Source of the DNA: Panopea generosa
Lineage: Eukaryota; Mollusca; Bivalvia; Adapedonta; Hiatellidae
Assembly: GCA_029582155.1 (NCBI GenBank)
Contig: CM055907.1
Coordinates: 14,808,974-14,872,973 of the forward strand
Reading direction: 5' to 3'
Length of the DNA: 64,000 nucleotides
Below are positions 23,786 to 33,753 of this stretch, in pieces. A model generated the notes under the pieces. The model saw nothing but the letters and a program-made list of their open reading frames with translations, searched no databases and was not told where the DNA came from. Made by a program: the position numbers and the translations under genes. Positions within the stretch are counted from its first letter, which is position 1. Every line of letters begins with the position of its first letter.

Positions 23786-23847
23786 TTCAAGCCGATACCC
23801 AATATTACCCAGCGTCACCGACAATGTTATGTGTCCTCGTTCTTCAT

Positions 23848-24043
23848 TTACATAGGAGAATATCTAACGATATTTCCGCTAGCACGCACATCTTCCGAAC
23901 TACAATTAAACGAAGGGTTTTCTATTCCAGAATCGAAGTTTGGCTCGTCTTTACCTGGGTCGGGAAACGTTATCCGATCAAATGTATCTACCCGTGAAGT
24001 GTCCTCAACAATCAAATTGTATCGTATTGAAGTACGTCTGAAC
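23848..24043 (-). CDS. Last exon of LRP-like gene 2: cytoplasmic tail and stop
   Basis: On the minus strand the acceptor TTTGTTTCAG| is at 24044-24053 and the exon starts with one base completing the AAAAG| codon of the transmembrane exon at 25630-25717 (phase 2). It encodes 64 further residues ending YSPM and TAA at 23848-23850. The start RFRRTSIRYNLIVED is basic and juxtamembrane-like. GIENPSFN contains an NPxF sequence comparable with the NPxY internalisation/adaptor motif of LDL-receptor-family tails. The rest is acidic and Ser-rich. Phase agreement, an open frame and a fitting motif support it. Confidence 0.7.
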
Positions 24044-24096
24044 CTGAAACAAAAATTTTATTATCTACTTTTCATCTATAATGTTTAAAGTTAAAT

Positions 24097-24295
24097 TTGT
24101 GATCTTGTGGTAGAGCACCGGTCCCACGATCGAACAGTTGTTGGTTCGATCCTCCGCCATGACTATATATGTGTGGTGTCTTGGGAAAGACACTCTTTCC
24201 GCATATGCTTAGTACTAGCTGTACCAAGGAAGACTTCGACCGTGATAGGTATGAGTTGTAATAAAGTGTTTCACAATAGAAGTAAAATAAATAAC
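24097..24295 (+). mobile_element. tRNA-headed SINE with L2/MIR-like 3' phrase
   Basis: TGATCTTGTGGTAGAGCACC (A-box side) and GTTGGTTCGATCCTCC (B box) are followed by GGTGTCTTGGGAAAGACACT, the kind of phrase seen at the 3' side of CORE/L2-related SINEs. It lies just upstream of the gene 2 last-exon acceptor (in the intron). Confidence 0.65.
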
Positions 24296-24344
24296 TAAAG
24301 TTCAATCGAGGTGTAACACCATGTTCAACACATTTCAGGTTATA

Positions 24345-24540
24345 TATGGCATATCCAGTTTTATTTGTGGAGGAAGACGTCAGAATGAATCTGAGTAGAA
24401 CCACCGCCCTTCCACAAGTAACTGGCAAACTTTCTCACATAAAGATTTTGGAGCGAGCGGAACTCTAACCTACGACCCCATAGGTAAGTGATCTTTAGAC
24501 GACGCCTTATACCACACCGCCACGTTGGACTCTCTTCAAA
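24345..24540 (-). mobile_element. SINE B copy, minus strand
   Basis: On the minus strand the head is GTCCAACGTGGCGGTGTGGT, tRNA-Leu-like, with a degraded B box (GTAGGTTAGAGTTCC). The body has CAGTTACTTGTGGAAGG and GGTTCTACTCAGATTCATTC, then GAAATGTGTTGAACATGG. It matches the plus-strand copy at 30020-30236 and the intronic copies of gene 1. Confidence 0.8.
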
Positions 24541-25324
24541 TTTTAAATACAGGCTATGCTTCAAGTTGTGTTCAGCATTTTAATTTATTTCCACAATATT
24601 TAACAAAAATTAAAATGAAAATGGCAAAGATAAATTAGATGTTATACTTCATAAAACTATAGACAATGAATGTATAAACAAAAATAGAGATTTTGTTATA
24701 AAGTATAAAATAATTCTGTTTAAAACGTAAACTAAAAAGAGAGGGAAAATGTTCGACTATATGGATGGACTCTTCCTTTGTCTCATGTTTCAATAATTGA
24801 CCTGACACGAGAGCGACTAAAGTTCCGCCCACTGACCACGTGGCGTTGTTTGTCCAAGTAAATACAATGTAATACGATGTAGTGTCCACTTAGATACGGT
24901 TCGATTGTCTAAGAAAAATGGTAGTATAGCAACCTATTTCGATTGCTAATTGGATTATTATCTTGTTTGACAGCCCGCGTAAGGTCAGTTATTCTTGAAT
25001 GACATATTTACATGTAACTGATTGGTATTTTTAACTACTTAAACGTCTTACTGCTCCTAGGACATAGTCCAACATTTTAGAAATATATCCTTTGTTAGAA
25101 TTCATGTTAAACCACTTTTTTAAAAGAGCTGTATACAGTGATTGCTTTGATTTAGTCTCCTTCATATGATAATTCTTAAGATCACATACCTCATAACGCC
25201 AATATGGAAACTAACTTTATAAGATTTTATATTCCGTTCTAATCCATATTTGTTCCTAAACTTATGTGTATATATGTACATTTGAATGAATAAATAATGT
25301 TTAAACCAAGATGACAATAGGATT
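24541..25324. other. Gene 2 intron, nothing recognised
   Basis: AT-rich, no supported feature on either strand. Confidence 0.4.
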
Positions 25325-25612
25325 AAACATATATTGATGATAATGATAATAAGTTATCGTCGCCTCCGATTTCCCATATGGGCAACGCCTCCAGAAGAGT
25401 ATTAGTAATTTTAGACTTTTGGAGTAAAGTGCAGAGAATACAGAAGACGTTTTTGTAGCGTCTCTGGTTCTTTAACATACCTAGTGTTAAGCACAGATGC
25501 ATGGGACATCAATTTTTGTTAAAGTCTCATCCGAAAGTATTTTTTAATTGGAGGAGCGTGGTATCAAACCTGCGACCCCTGGGTTCGCAGTCGAAGGCCT
25601 TAACCACATATA
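25325..25612 (-). mobile_element. SINE C beside the gene 2 splice donor
   Basis: On the minus strand: ATGTGGTTAAGGCCTTCGAC (A-box region), GGGTCGCAGGTTTGATACC (B box), a body with CTTAACACTAGGTATGTTAAAG and CTCTTCTGGAGGCG, and a TTATTATCATTATCATCA tail. It begins roughly 17 bases after the 5' splice site of the gene 2 transmembrane exon. Confidence 0.8.
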
Positions 25613-25629
25613 TTGGTAAAATAACGTAC

Positions 25630-25717
25630 CTTTTATACACATACACCGCACCGAATGCTATTACCAACACAGCTATGACGCCGAGAACAGATAAACCAAT
25701 AGCCATTGCTGGACTCT
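25630..25717 (-). CDS. Transmembrane exon of LRP-like gene 2
   Basis: On the minus strand the acceptor is TTTGTTTCCAG|AG and the donor AAAAG|GTACGT; the exon is 88 bp, phase 1 to phase 2. It encodes SPAMAIGLSVLGVIAVLVIA followed by FGAVYVYKR: one membrane helix and a basic stop-transfer. It joins in phase to the tail exon at 23848-24043. The acceptor reads CAGAGAG|T, so two further AG sites follow. Using the third would shift the start to phase 2, which is the phase left by the EGF-like exon at 30298-30409. With the first AG, an extra exon would be needed between them. Confidence 0.75.
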
Positions 25718-26134
25718 CTGGAAACAAAGGGTCACAATAAACTTACGTATTATAGTAATAAAGCATAAAAACTAATCTTAAAATATAAAATATCGACGAA
25801 ATGACACAATTTCTAACTCAACAAAACAGTTAAGATCTATATGTTGTGATACATATATCTAATGTACAAGTCAGTTGAACATTTGTGTTTAACCACCGAT
25901 ACCATTCTCAAAAGATAATATACGTATGCCAAAATTGATGCTGTTTTTTTTTTCAATTTCAAACATTAAATGGTGGTACATTTAGTCACCCATTTAATAA
26001 TCCCGTGATAGGTGTATGAAGGTCGGGGAGCGTCCTCCCGCTATACACCTTACAAAATTACATATAATATAAAATAAATATAGTTGTTAAAGTTGTAATA
26101 GAACAGTATTACTCCATACTGTAGAACAGAGATA
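25718..26134. other. Gene 2 intron, nothing recognised
   Basis: AT-rich; no supported feature. Confidence 0.4.
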
Positions 26135-26590
26135 ATGCAAAAGTCATGCATTCCCTTTTCTATTTCTCTTTGGAATCAGCTTGATGAAATAATTAGAGCA
26201 GCGCATTCACTTTCAATCTTTAAAAATACACTACGCCAAAATACTAAATTTAAAATACCACCATATTATTCTCATGGCAGACGATGTGACTCAGTTTATC
26301 ATGCAAGGCTTAGAAACAACTGTAGTAATTTAAATGCCGATCTTTGTAGAAATCATCTGCACCCATCACCTTTCTGTGAATGTCAAGAGGTTATAGAAGA
26401 TGCTGAACACTACTCCTTTAAATGTCCTAGATATTGCAATCAAAGACTCGTCTTGTTTCAAACAACACGAGCATTACATCCATTAAATATTAATCTACTA
26501 CTGAGTGGAAGTGAAACTATATCTATAGCAGATAACATAACTATTGTAGATGCTGTCCATAACTTTATTAAAGATACCCATAGATTTTGA
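26135..26590 (+). mobile_element. LINE C-terminal fragment (jockey-like ORF2 tail)
   Basis: An open 151-codon reading has the standard end of APE-type LINE ORF2 proteins: ISLWNQLDEIIRAAHSLSIF, then HARLRNNCSNLNADL and a zinc-knuckle-like CECQEVIEDAEHYSFKCPRY. No RT or endonuclease precedes it, so this is a dead 3' fragment. An (AAT)n microsatellite follows the stop, as is common at LINE 3' ends. It lies in an intron of gene 2, antisense to it. Confidence 0.85.
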
Positions 26591-26750
26591 TATAATACTA
26601 ATATTATTAATAATATTATTAATAATAATAATAATAATAACAATAATAATAATAATAATAATAATAATGATGATGATGATAATAATAATAACAATAATAA
26701 TAACACAAATCATAATAATAATCATATTAATAATGATTACAAATAATAAA
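26591..26750. repeat. (AAT)n microsatellite
   Basis: AAT/ATA triplets with GAT and AAC variants, immediately after the LINE fragment. The Ile- and Leu-rich frames on both strands are artefacts. Confidence 0.95.
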
Positions 26751-26915
26751 TGATTTTAAATATATTATATATCTAGTTAAAAATATAAACCCACTTGTGT
26801 GCTAGTATGTCCTGTCCAAATACAAAGGTATGATATCTGAGAATGCCTGTCATAAGGGAGACAAGAAAATATATTCATATACTTTTTACTATTTTTCTTT
26901 TATCTGCTTACAAAA

Positions 26916-26917
<2 letters not shown>

Positions 26918-26957
<40 letters not shown>
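26918..26957. repeat. (CT)n microsatellite
   Basis: About 20 uninterrupted CT dinucleotides. Confidence 0.98.
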
Positions 26958-26959
<2 letters not shown>

Positions 26960-27200
26960 CTATTTCTTCCTCTCACTCAATCACCTCCTGTATGTTTATA
27001 ATTGTTTATATTAGCATAAACATGTAATTTGTTTTGTTATACACTGTAAATTTGTTACTTGTAGGGGAAGGGCCGAATCTAAGTTGGAAGAACTTGTGGC
27101 CCAACCCCATTTCAAAATATCTGAAATAAAATATGTTTAAATTAAACTAATTATGTGTTGTTGTTTTTTTTGAAAATTATGTTGAAATATATTTAGTTTA

Positions 27201-27545
27201 GTGTTTAATCTCATTTGACAACCAATGAAATCGCTTCAATTTTTAAAATTGTGTCGCTCTTATTTCATGAAACAGCCTACAAAATAATTTAATAATTAAG
27301 TTCGTTCTAAATTATTAAGAAGTTTGTTATCACTGCGCACGCTTGAATGGCATTGTACATATTCCGCCCTTGATTCAATTCTGAGAGAGTCATCTGTAAA
27401 CTACAAAGCCGCGCGAGCTATGTTTAGAAACGGCCTGAGCAAACGTCAACTTTCAAACGTCAATCATCTCATCATCCATCGTAGCTCCAGCCCAAAGTCA
27501 GTCAAATGACGTGAAACTGTCAGTCAAATGATGTTTAACACTAAG
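27201..27545 (+). repeat. Promoter-like interspersed repeat, copy 1
   Basis: Starts GTGTTTAATCTCATTTGACA and follows the same order of landmarks as 61004-61355: GAAACAGCCTACAAAAT, ATTAAGAAGTTTGTTAT, CACTGCGCACGC, GATTCAATTCTGA, AGAAACGGCCT, TCAATCATCTCA and TAGCTCC. It contains ACCAATGAAAT, a CCAAT-type motif. No terminal inverted repeat or coding capacity was seen. Confidence 0.8.
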
Positions 27546-28089
27546 TTCCATGCGGTCGCTCCCTTTGGGTTTCTTAATTGCTATTTTATTTTGCATAATA
27601 AACACTATCACTAAAATTTGATATTTGATTCTATGTTATGACCACATTCTTCTGATTAAAAGTAAATTAAAATGAATTTTCAAAAACGTAATATGATTTC
27701 TTTATATCGTTACGAGCAATCAGAACTGGTTCTACACTTTTTTTTAAAAGCCTTCTATATAAATTTAGAGGTGTTCAAAGGTGTCCATATGAAATAAATG
27801 GTTACTAATTATATAGGTATCGACTATTTATATAATCCATTGTGACATTGCTTATTTATCAAATATAATAACAAAATGTATTGTTAAAATATATAAACAT
27901 AGCATGAATATACTTGTAAATATAAAAGTTAAATATCTTAACATACTTCAATAATATCAAGGACCTGTATTGTCTCTATATAATTCCTTCATAATATCAA
28001 CACGACTCTTCCGTGTTGTGTAATGTACAAATGGTTGCTAATTACATGTTTGTGTATGTATTCTGAGAAATAAGATACATTTTATTATT
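27546..28089. other. Gene 2 intron, nothing recognised
   Basis: AT-rich; no supported feature. Confidence 0.4.
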
Positions 28090-28778
28090 ATTAGTTAAAA
28101 ATAGTTTAAGATAGTTTAGTTAAGGATAGTTAAAGATAGTTAAAAATAGTTTTGTTCAAGATAGTTAGGATAGTTAAAGATATTTAAAATAGTTTAGTTA
28201 AAGATAGTTAAAGATAGTTTTGTTAAAGATAGTAAGGATAGTTAAAGATAATTAAAGATAGTTTTGTTAAAGATAGTTAAAGATAGTTTTGTTAAAGATA
28301 GTAAGGATAGTTTTGTTAAAGATAGTTAAAGATAGTTGTTAAAAATAGTTAAAGATATTTTAGTTAAAGATAGTTAAAGATAGTTTTGTTAAAGAGAGTA
28401 AGGATAGTTAAAGATAATTAAAGATAGTTTGGTTAAAGATAGGTAAAGATAGCTTTGGTAAAGATAGTAAGGATAGTTAAAGATAGTTAAAGAGAGTTTT
28501 GTTAAAGAGAGTTAAAGATAGTTTTGTTAAAGATAAGTTAATATAGTTAAAGATAGTTGTTAAAGATAATTAAAGATAGTTTAGTTAAAGATAGTTAAAG
28601 ATAGTTTTGTTAAAGATAGTAAGGATAGTTAAAGATAGTTTAGTTAAAGATAGTTAAAGATATTTATGTTAAAGATAGTTAAATATAGTTAAAGATAGTT
28701 TTGTTAAAGATAGTTAAAGATAGTTAAAGATAGTTTCGTTAAAAATAGTTAAAGATAGTTAGAGAAAGTTTTGTTAAA
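28090..28778. repeat. ~690-bp GTTAAAGATA-type minisatellite
   Basis: Repeats of about 10 bp, AGTTAAAGAT, are interspersed with AGTTTTGTTAAAGAT and AGTAAGGAT variants. In places a larger 30-45 bp pattern alternates the three. Confidence 0.95.
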
Positions 28779-28779
28779 G

Positions 28780-29034
28780 ACAAAACGTATGTAACTATTT
28801 ACCTCTTTCATTTTGCATATGGCTTTTAGCAGATGAAATACTATTATATACGACTTTCCGGTCCGCGAATGTTAAAAATAGTGAAAATAAGGTCAAACGG
28901 TCTAATGTAAGTCTTTGGAAAACGCCATGGTGGTAGCTGACCATTTGAATAATGCTTAAATAATTCAAATTCTAACAAAAACCTATGTAACTATTTACCT
29001 CTTTCATTTTGCATATGACTTTTAGCAGATGAAA
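28780..29034. repeat. Direct repeat of a ~55-bp phrase
   Basis: TATGTAACTATTTACCTCTT followed by TCATTTTGCATATGRCTTTT and AGCAGATGAAA occurs at about 28788-28840 and again at about 28984-29034, the only difference in the core being G/A. Confidence 0.9.
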
Positions 29035-30019
29035 CATGGACATCTATTTCTGCAACATAACCAAAGTATAAACACAAAACCTAAAAGCAAGTTATAAAGA
29101 AAATACATGGTTATTGCCTTTCCGTACAAAGTTTATTAGGTGAGGCTTAGAAAAAAAGCAACAATTGCGAGGCTCTGCCGAGCCATTCATGCGTTTTCGT
29201 GCTGAACTTTATAAACTTTGTAGAAAAAGACATTTCATTTATACTGTTAAATAAGCAAGTAACGTTTTGAAAGAACAGAGGATTAAGCTAGCAGAACTAA
29301 GCTTCTAATTTTTAACTAAAAATAAAAATTAAGTATGTTTATTTGTTATGTATTTTAATAAATTAGCAAAAAACAATAATATGTAATTGTTTTCTTACCA
29401 TATATATCGTAATTAACAAGTAAAATTTAAAAATAAATTAAAACAAACAAGTTGTTGCATACTATCAGTCGAAAGTGCCAGCTTCAGTCGCAACATCTCG
29501 GACAATGAAATTTACACGAAGAAATCCAAGTAATATAAAACATGTTTATTTGGTTACCCCATTATTATATCTAATAATGACTGGTGATAGGAATACAAAT
29601 CTTTCTCTCTCTTAATTCCATATTATCTTTATCGGAAAACAACAGCGTCATTACGGAATGTCAAACATGTAAACAATAGCTCAGAGCTCGGTCCGCTCTT
29701 TCAAGAAATACACATTTATATAGTTATTTATTTACTCGCTTTTTAAAAAAAAAAACATTCACTAAGGAGTCTGTAGGAATTTTAACAATACTATAAAGTT
29801 AACCCATTCATTTACGATTATTTTTGTTATTACAAAAAAATGTGCATTTCGGAAGTTTAACGAGTCTTTAAGACCATCATTCAACTATAGTCCATAATAT
29901 GTAATAAAAGAGTCATGTTCGAAGGACAGAATGCTATAAAGAAAATCATATATTTAGTGATTCATATCAATATACTAGTATCACATTAAACATACTTTCG
30001 TTCAAACTGTATAAATTTA
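29035..30019. other. Gene 2 intron, nothing recognised
   Basis: AT-rich; no supported exon or repeat family. Confidence 0.4.
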
Positions 30020-30236
30020 CAATACGTGGCCGAGTGGTCTAAGGCGCCGTCTCAAGATCATTTATCGCTCACCAATAAAGTCGTTGTTTTAAGTTCCTCT
30101 CGCTGCAAAAACTTCATGAGAGAAAGTTTACCAGTTACTTGCGGAAGAACGTCGGTTCTACTCAGATTCATTCTGAAGTCTACCTCCAAAACATATAACA
30201 TGAAATGTGTTGAAAATGGCGTAGAACCAAATTAAA
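30020..30236 (+). mobile_element. SINE B copy, plus strand
   Basis: The head ACGTGGCCGAGTGGTCTAAG with GCGCCGTCT is Leu-tRNA-like, the B box is degraded, and the body CCAGTTACTTGCGGAAG, GGTTCTACTCAGATTCATTC and GAAATGTGTTGAAAATGG matches the minus copy at 24345-24540. It ends 62 bp from the gene 2 EGF exon, within the following intron, antisense to the gene. Confidence 0.8.
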
Positions 30237-30297
30237 AAAATATATAAAAAAAAATAAAATGATATACATATATATCATGCGTCATACCATTCACTAC

Positions 30298-30409
30298 CCT
30301 GCAGGGAACATTGCCGTGTTTCCTTCGTCTGAGCATGCGCACTTGTAGTCTTTTTTAGAAATCGGCAAAAATAAGTGGCTGCAGGTACTTTGTAGGCATT
30401 TACTAAATG
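30298..30409 (-). CDS. EGF-like exon of LRP-like gene 2
   Basis: On the minus strand the acceptor is TTTTATCAG| and the donor GCAGG|GTAGTG; the 112-bp exon is phase 1 to phase 2. It reads KCLQSTCSHLFLPISKKDY followed by KCACSDEGNTAMFPAG. CSHLxLPIS...YxCAC is the characteristic EGF-like module that follows each YWTD propeller in LDL-receptor-related proteins. One expected Cys (CSHLC) is replaced by Phe. The phase-1 start accepts the base left by the YWTD exon at 37764-37900, although further YWTD exons would normally intervene. The exon lies on the same strand and in order with the transmembrane and tail exons. Confidence 0.75.
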
Positions 30410-31096
30410 CTGATAAAAGAGATGATATTGTCATGTCATTAACAGTATAACTTTGAACTCGACAAACATGATATTGTCCACATACATTGTTTGCTGTTCG
30501 GTGAAATATTCTTTTGAGTTCAGTACAAATATTTTATCTCGAATCTTGTTTAATTTATCTGACAGGTAATTAAGATCTCCTTATTTTATGCCCTTTAAAT
30601 CATTGTGCATAAAGCAATTGATATGTACTAACTTTCATTAAATGTAGACATGAATAAGCATGAAACAAACTTTTTGAAATTCACCACCTACTAAGTCAAA
30701 ATTCGCAATTACATTAGCGTCAGGTTGGTAGACTATTTGAAGCGTTTGAAAGTGTTATTCCATGCCTGGTTAACGTTCGAATAAAAATGCATCAAAATAT
30801 GTGGATGAGAAAGTTGTCTTGTTTTATAAACAAACATCATACATATTAAATTGGGTCAAGGTCAATGAGGTCGGGAAGTATCGCCTTGTTACCGATGCAA
30901 TTGTGAATTTTGACTTTGCGAGTGGTACATTTAAAAAATGTTTAACATGCTTATTCCTGTCTGAATTTAAATGAAATTTTCTAAAAATATGCCCAATGAA
31001 TTTGTTCAGTGTAAATTAAAATATCGAATTAGCAAACTCGTGTTGACGAAATGTCAATATATGGAAGTAACCGATTACAATTTTCATTAAAATTTC
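30410..31096. other. Gene 2 intron, nothing recognised
   Basis: AT-rich; no supported feature. Confidence 0.4.
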
Positions 31097-31560
31097 ATTA
31101 CACAGTTGAATTTTGTTCTGTGTTCTATATAAAATAAGATCTCACTACACAGATGATTTTTGATCTTGGTTCTATATAAAATAAGGTCTCACTACACAGT
31201 TGAATTTTGATCTTAGCTCTATATAAAATAAGGTTTCACTACACAGTTAAATTTTTTTCTTGGTTCTATATAAAAGAAGCTCTCACTACACAGTTGAATT
31301 TTGTTTTTGGTTCTATATAAAATAAGGTCTCACTACACAGATTATTTTTGATCTTGGTTCTATATATTCTATATAATATAAGGTCTCACTACACAGTTGA
31401 ATTTTGAGCTTGGTTTTATATAACAGAAGGTCTCACTACACAGTTGAATTTTGTTTTTGGTTCTATATAAAATAAGGTCTCACTACACAGTTGAATTTTG
31501 ATCTTGGTTCTATAGAAAATAAGGTCTCTCTACACAGTTGAATTTTGTTATTGGTCCTTA
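31097..31560. repeat. 47-bp satellite derived from the MITE terminus, about ten copies
   Basis: CACTACACAG-type starts fall at 31097, 31143, 31190, 31237, 31284, 31331, 31387, 31434, 31481 and 31528, a 47-bp period with one 9-bp insertion in one unit. Each unit reads CTCACTACACAGTTGAATTT then TGTTCTTGGTTCTATATAAA and ATAAGGT. This is the first 47 bp of MITE copy 1 (10172 onward). Confidence 0.95.
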
Positions 31561-31599
31561 TCTATATGTAAAACATACAAGATACATTTACCGTGATAG

Positions 31600-31790
31600 A
31601 TGTTACAACAGCATTCGCAGACCTTCTAAAACCAGTCAAACCTGTGAAAGCAGTCACCTCTATTAAGCAGTCACTTGTCTTAAGCAGCCATATTTTCTAT
31701 TTCCCATTTCTATGTTTTCAGAGTAAATTAACCTGTATTAAGCAACAACCTTTCTTAAAATGTCAATTTAGCCCCTTCTCTTGACTGACT
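31600..31790. repeat. Degenerate TTAAGCAGTCAC repeats
   Basis: AAGCAGTCAC, TTAAGCAGTCACTTGTC, TTAAGCAGCCAT and TTAAGCAACAACCT recur at short spacing of roughly 16-22 bp, an old degenerate minisatellite-like element. Confidence 0.5.
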
Positions 31791-32829
31791 TCCTAAGACA
31801 GGTTTCATTGTAAGTTCAACATTGACGTTCATGTAAACCTACACACTAATATCTGTCTATTTACTCATACTGCAACACCCTCTTGCGATGACCACGTGCA
31901 GGTAAAACGTGCACAGGATTACTGGCACTTGCATCACTGATTAACAAATAGTTCAGTGAGATAGTTCATGTACACTGGGTATGACTCTCGCTGTACACGG
32001 GCCGTCTGCTTTAAATGCCTTCGAAGGATTGCATACTTTCACAGTCCCTTGCCCAAGCAGGTACTGTGGAAATGCGTTTGAAAAATTCCGAACGAAACTA
32101 GGAACACGTATGCTTAACCAGATAGATAAAGTACGTGAACACCGGTTGGGTTTGTTTACCTTTGTGAGCGATAAAACTTTGTGTTATAAGTGATAAAAAG
32201 TGGACTATTTTTCAACCAAAAAATTATACGAACATATGGGTAAAGGTATGCATTTTATGTTGCCTAGATGATTTAAAAGATAATTAGTTACTTAGAAACT
32301 ATTGACTTTTTTCAATACCAACGCTATATATATAAACACTATTGATAAAACCGGTTTAATAACATTGTGTTCATTGTGATAGGCTGTAATTATCAACCGT
32401 GTCTATTGTTACGAGTACAGTTAACCAACTCTATAAATAAAGACGAAATCTGATTAAAAATAAAATCTACGGAAGCCTATTAGGGTCAGCCTGAAACACC
32501 AATTGTACAAAATGAACATTGACATTAATACTTACAGAAAAGCGCATAGGATCGTTTGGTCCAGGAAGGGGATTTAACTGTTAAACGAGCAGCACTCATT
32601 ATAAACCATGTAGTACCTGTGGATCAGACATACACTATCGTACATTTTTTATATGTTTGTTAGTGACATCTACACTTTTGACAAATCATGTCTTAGTTAA
32701 ATACCTGATGTCAACTGCTACCGTTGGCAATGAAATACGTTTTACAAGCTAGGAGTGCCATTTAACAATTATGGGTGATTGTCAAATCAATGTGTGCTGA
32801 TATGTACATGGTGAAACGCTTTGGACCCA
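31791..32829. other. Gene 2 intron before LINE B, nothing recognised
   Basis: A 70-codon open stretch at 31981-32193 on plus has no motif or splice border that I recognise. No other feature is supported. Confidence 0.35.
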
Positions 32830-32848
32830 ATCAACATACAATACCTAG

Positions 32849-33274
32849 TCGTCGAAGAGACTATTGCTGTCTATGGATATCGAAACAAATCCAGGTCCAT
32901 TAACCGATGAGGATTAAATATTAAATGCAATATATACGACAAGTAAAGATCTTAAGTCGGAAATCCAACATATAAAATCTGATATAGTCATTATTAAATC
33001 TGAAATGGAATCAATGCGGCTTACATGTACGGAATTAAAAACGGCTACCTTAAATAATGAAGAGAAACAAAATAGTGTTGAAAATAGTCTCGATAATGAT
33101 GAAATTGAAATAAAATGTGCTCGTGACAATCAAGAAATGATTCAATTAGAAATTGACGCCATTCAGCATATTGTGGATGAAAATACCGATTGTGTTAACA
33201 AAATAGAAGACCGGTTTGAAAAGATAAAAGCGAAAACAATAAAATCAAATATGCGTATATTTGGGTTAAATTAA
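32849..33274 (+). pseudogene. LINE B ORF1 N-terminus with 2A-like motif and coiled coil
   Basis: The frame opens after TAG (32846-32848) and reads RLLLSMDIETNPGP (32858-32899), matching the 2A ribosome-skipping consensus D-x-E-x-N-P-G-P after a Leu-rich lead. A TAA at 32915-32917 follows LTDED. The same frame then stays open from ILNAIYTTSKDLKSEIQ into a heptad-like coiled coil (KSEMES, ELKTATLNNEE, IEDRFEKIKAK) to 33274. With one stop as the only lesion, 2A and ORF1 were evidently one protein. 2A-like peptides at the start of ORF1 are known in APE-type LINEs of marine invertebrates. Confidence 0.75.
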
Positions 33275-33312
33275 TTTCTAGATGAACATAGTGAAGGTCT
33301 GTTAAAGAAAAA

Positions 33313-33753
33313 GTGATTGAAAATGTATTGAATGTAGCATGTCCTCTAAATAGTTGGTACGAAAATTGCATATTAGATGCTTTTAGAATTGGAAATTCGT
33401 ACCCAGGTCAACCAAAAGTAACAATTGTAAAATTTTCCGAATTCATAGGTAAGGTTAAAGTGTTCAAAGTAAGAGATGTTCTCAGAGAATCTGGCAAACG
33501 AATTAGTTATGATTTGACATTAAAACAGAGATCAAAATTAACTGAATTGAAAAATAAAGGGGAAGTAGGTTATTATCAAAAAGGCGAACTTAAACTTAGA
33601 AAAAAGAATGAATGTTTTGAAAACAGTAACTCACGAGTTTTTGTAAATGCCAAACGACGTCGACAAATTTCCGCTCAAGTTGAAATAGATACAGAGTCCC
33701 AGAACTCTCGTTACTCGGATATGCATGTAAACGGCGAATACTCTGACGTATAG
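33313..33753 (+). pseudogene. LINE B ORF1 C-terminal part
   Basis: An open frame continues ORF1 after a frameshift near 33275-33312. It has the layout of an L1-ORF1-like RNA-binding region: DAFRIGNSYPGQPKVTIVKF, then VRDVLRESGKRISYDLTLKQ and a basic KNKGEVGYYQKGELKLRKKN. It ends at 33751-33753, about 40 bp before the endonuclease traces. Confidence 0.7.

Noticed and set aside
23269-24088. Large overlapping open frames on both strands (Val-, Thr- and Asn-rich)
   Set aside because: Caused by the trinucleotide array. Only the minus-strand segment 23848-24043 outside the array has exon character.
24100-24170. Possible tRNA gene on the plus strand
   Set aside because: Promoter boxes only; stems do not complete and a SINE body follows.
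26458-26753. Poly-Ile/Leu open frames
   Set aside because: Artefacts of the (AAT)n microsatellite.
31981-32193. 70-codon plus-strand open frame
   Set aside because: No motif, start context or splice partner recognised.
32500-32650. Minus-strand open block ending in TTTTCT|GTAAGT
   Set aside because: Good donor but the translation does not resemble YWTD, EGF or LDL-A modules and phase cannot be tied to neighbours.
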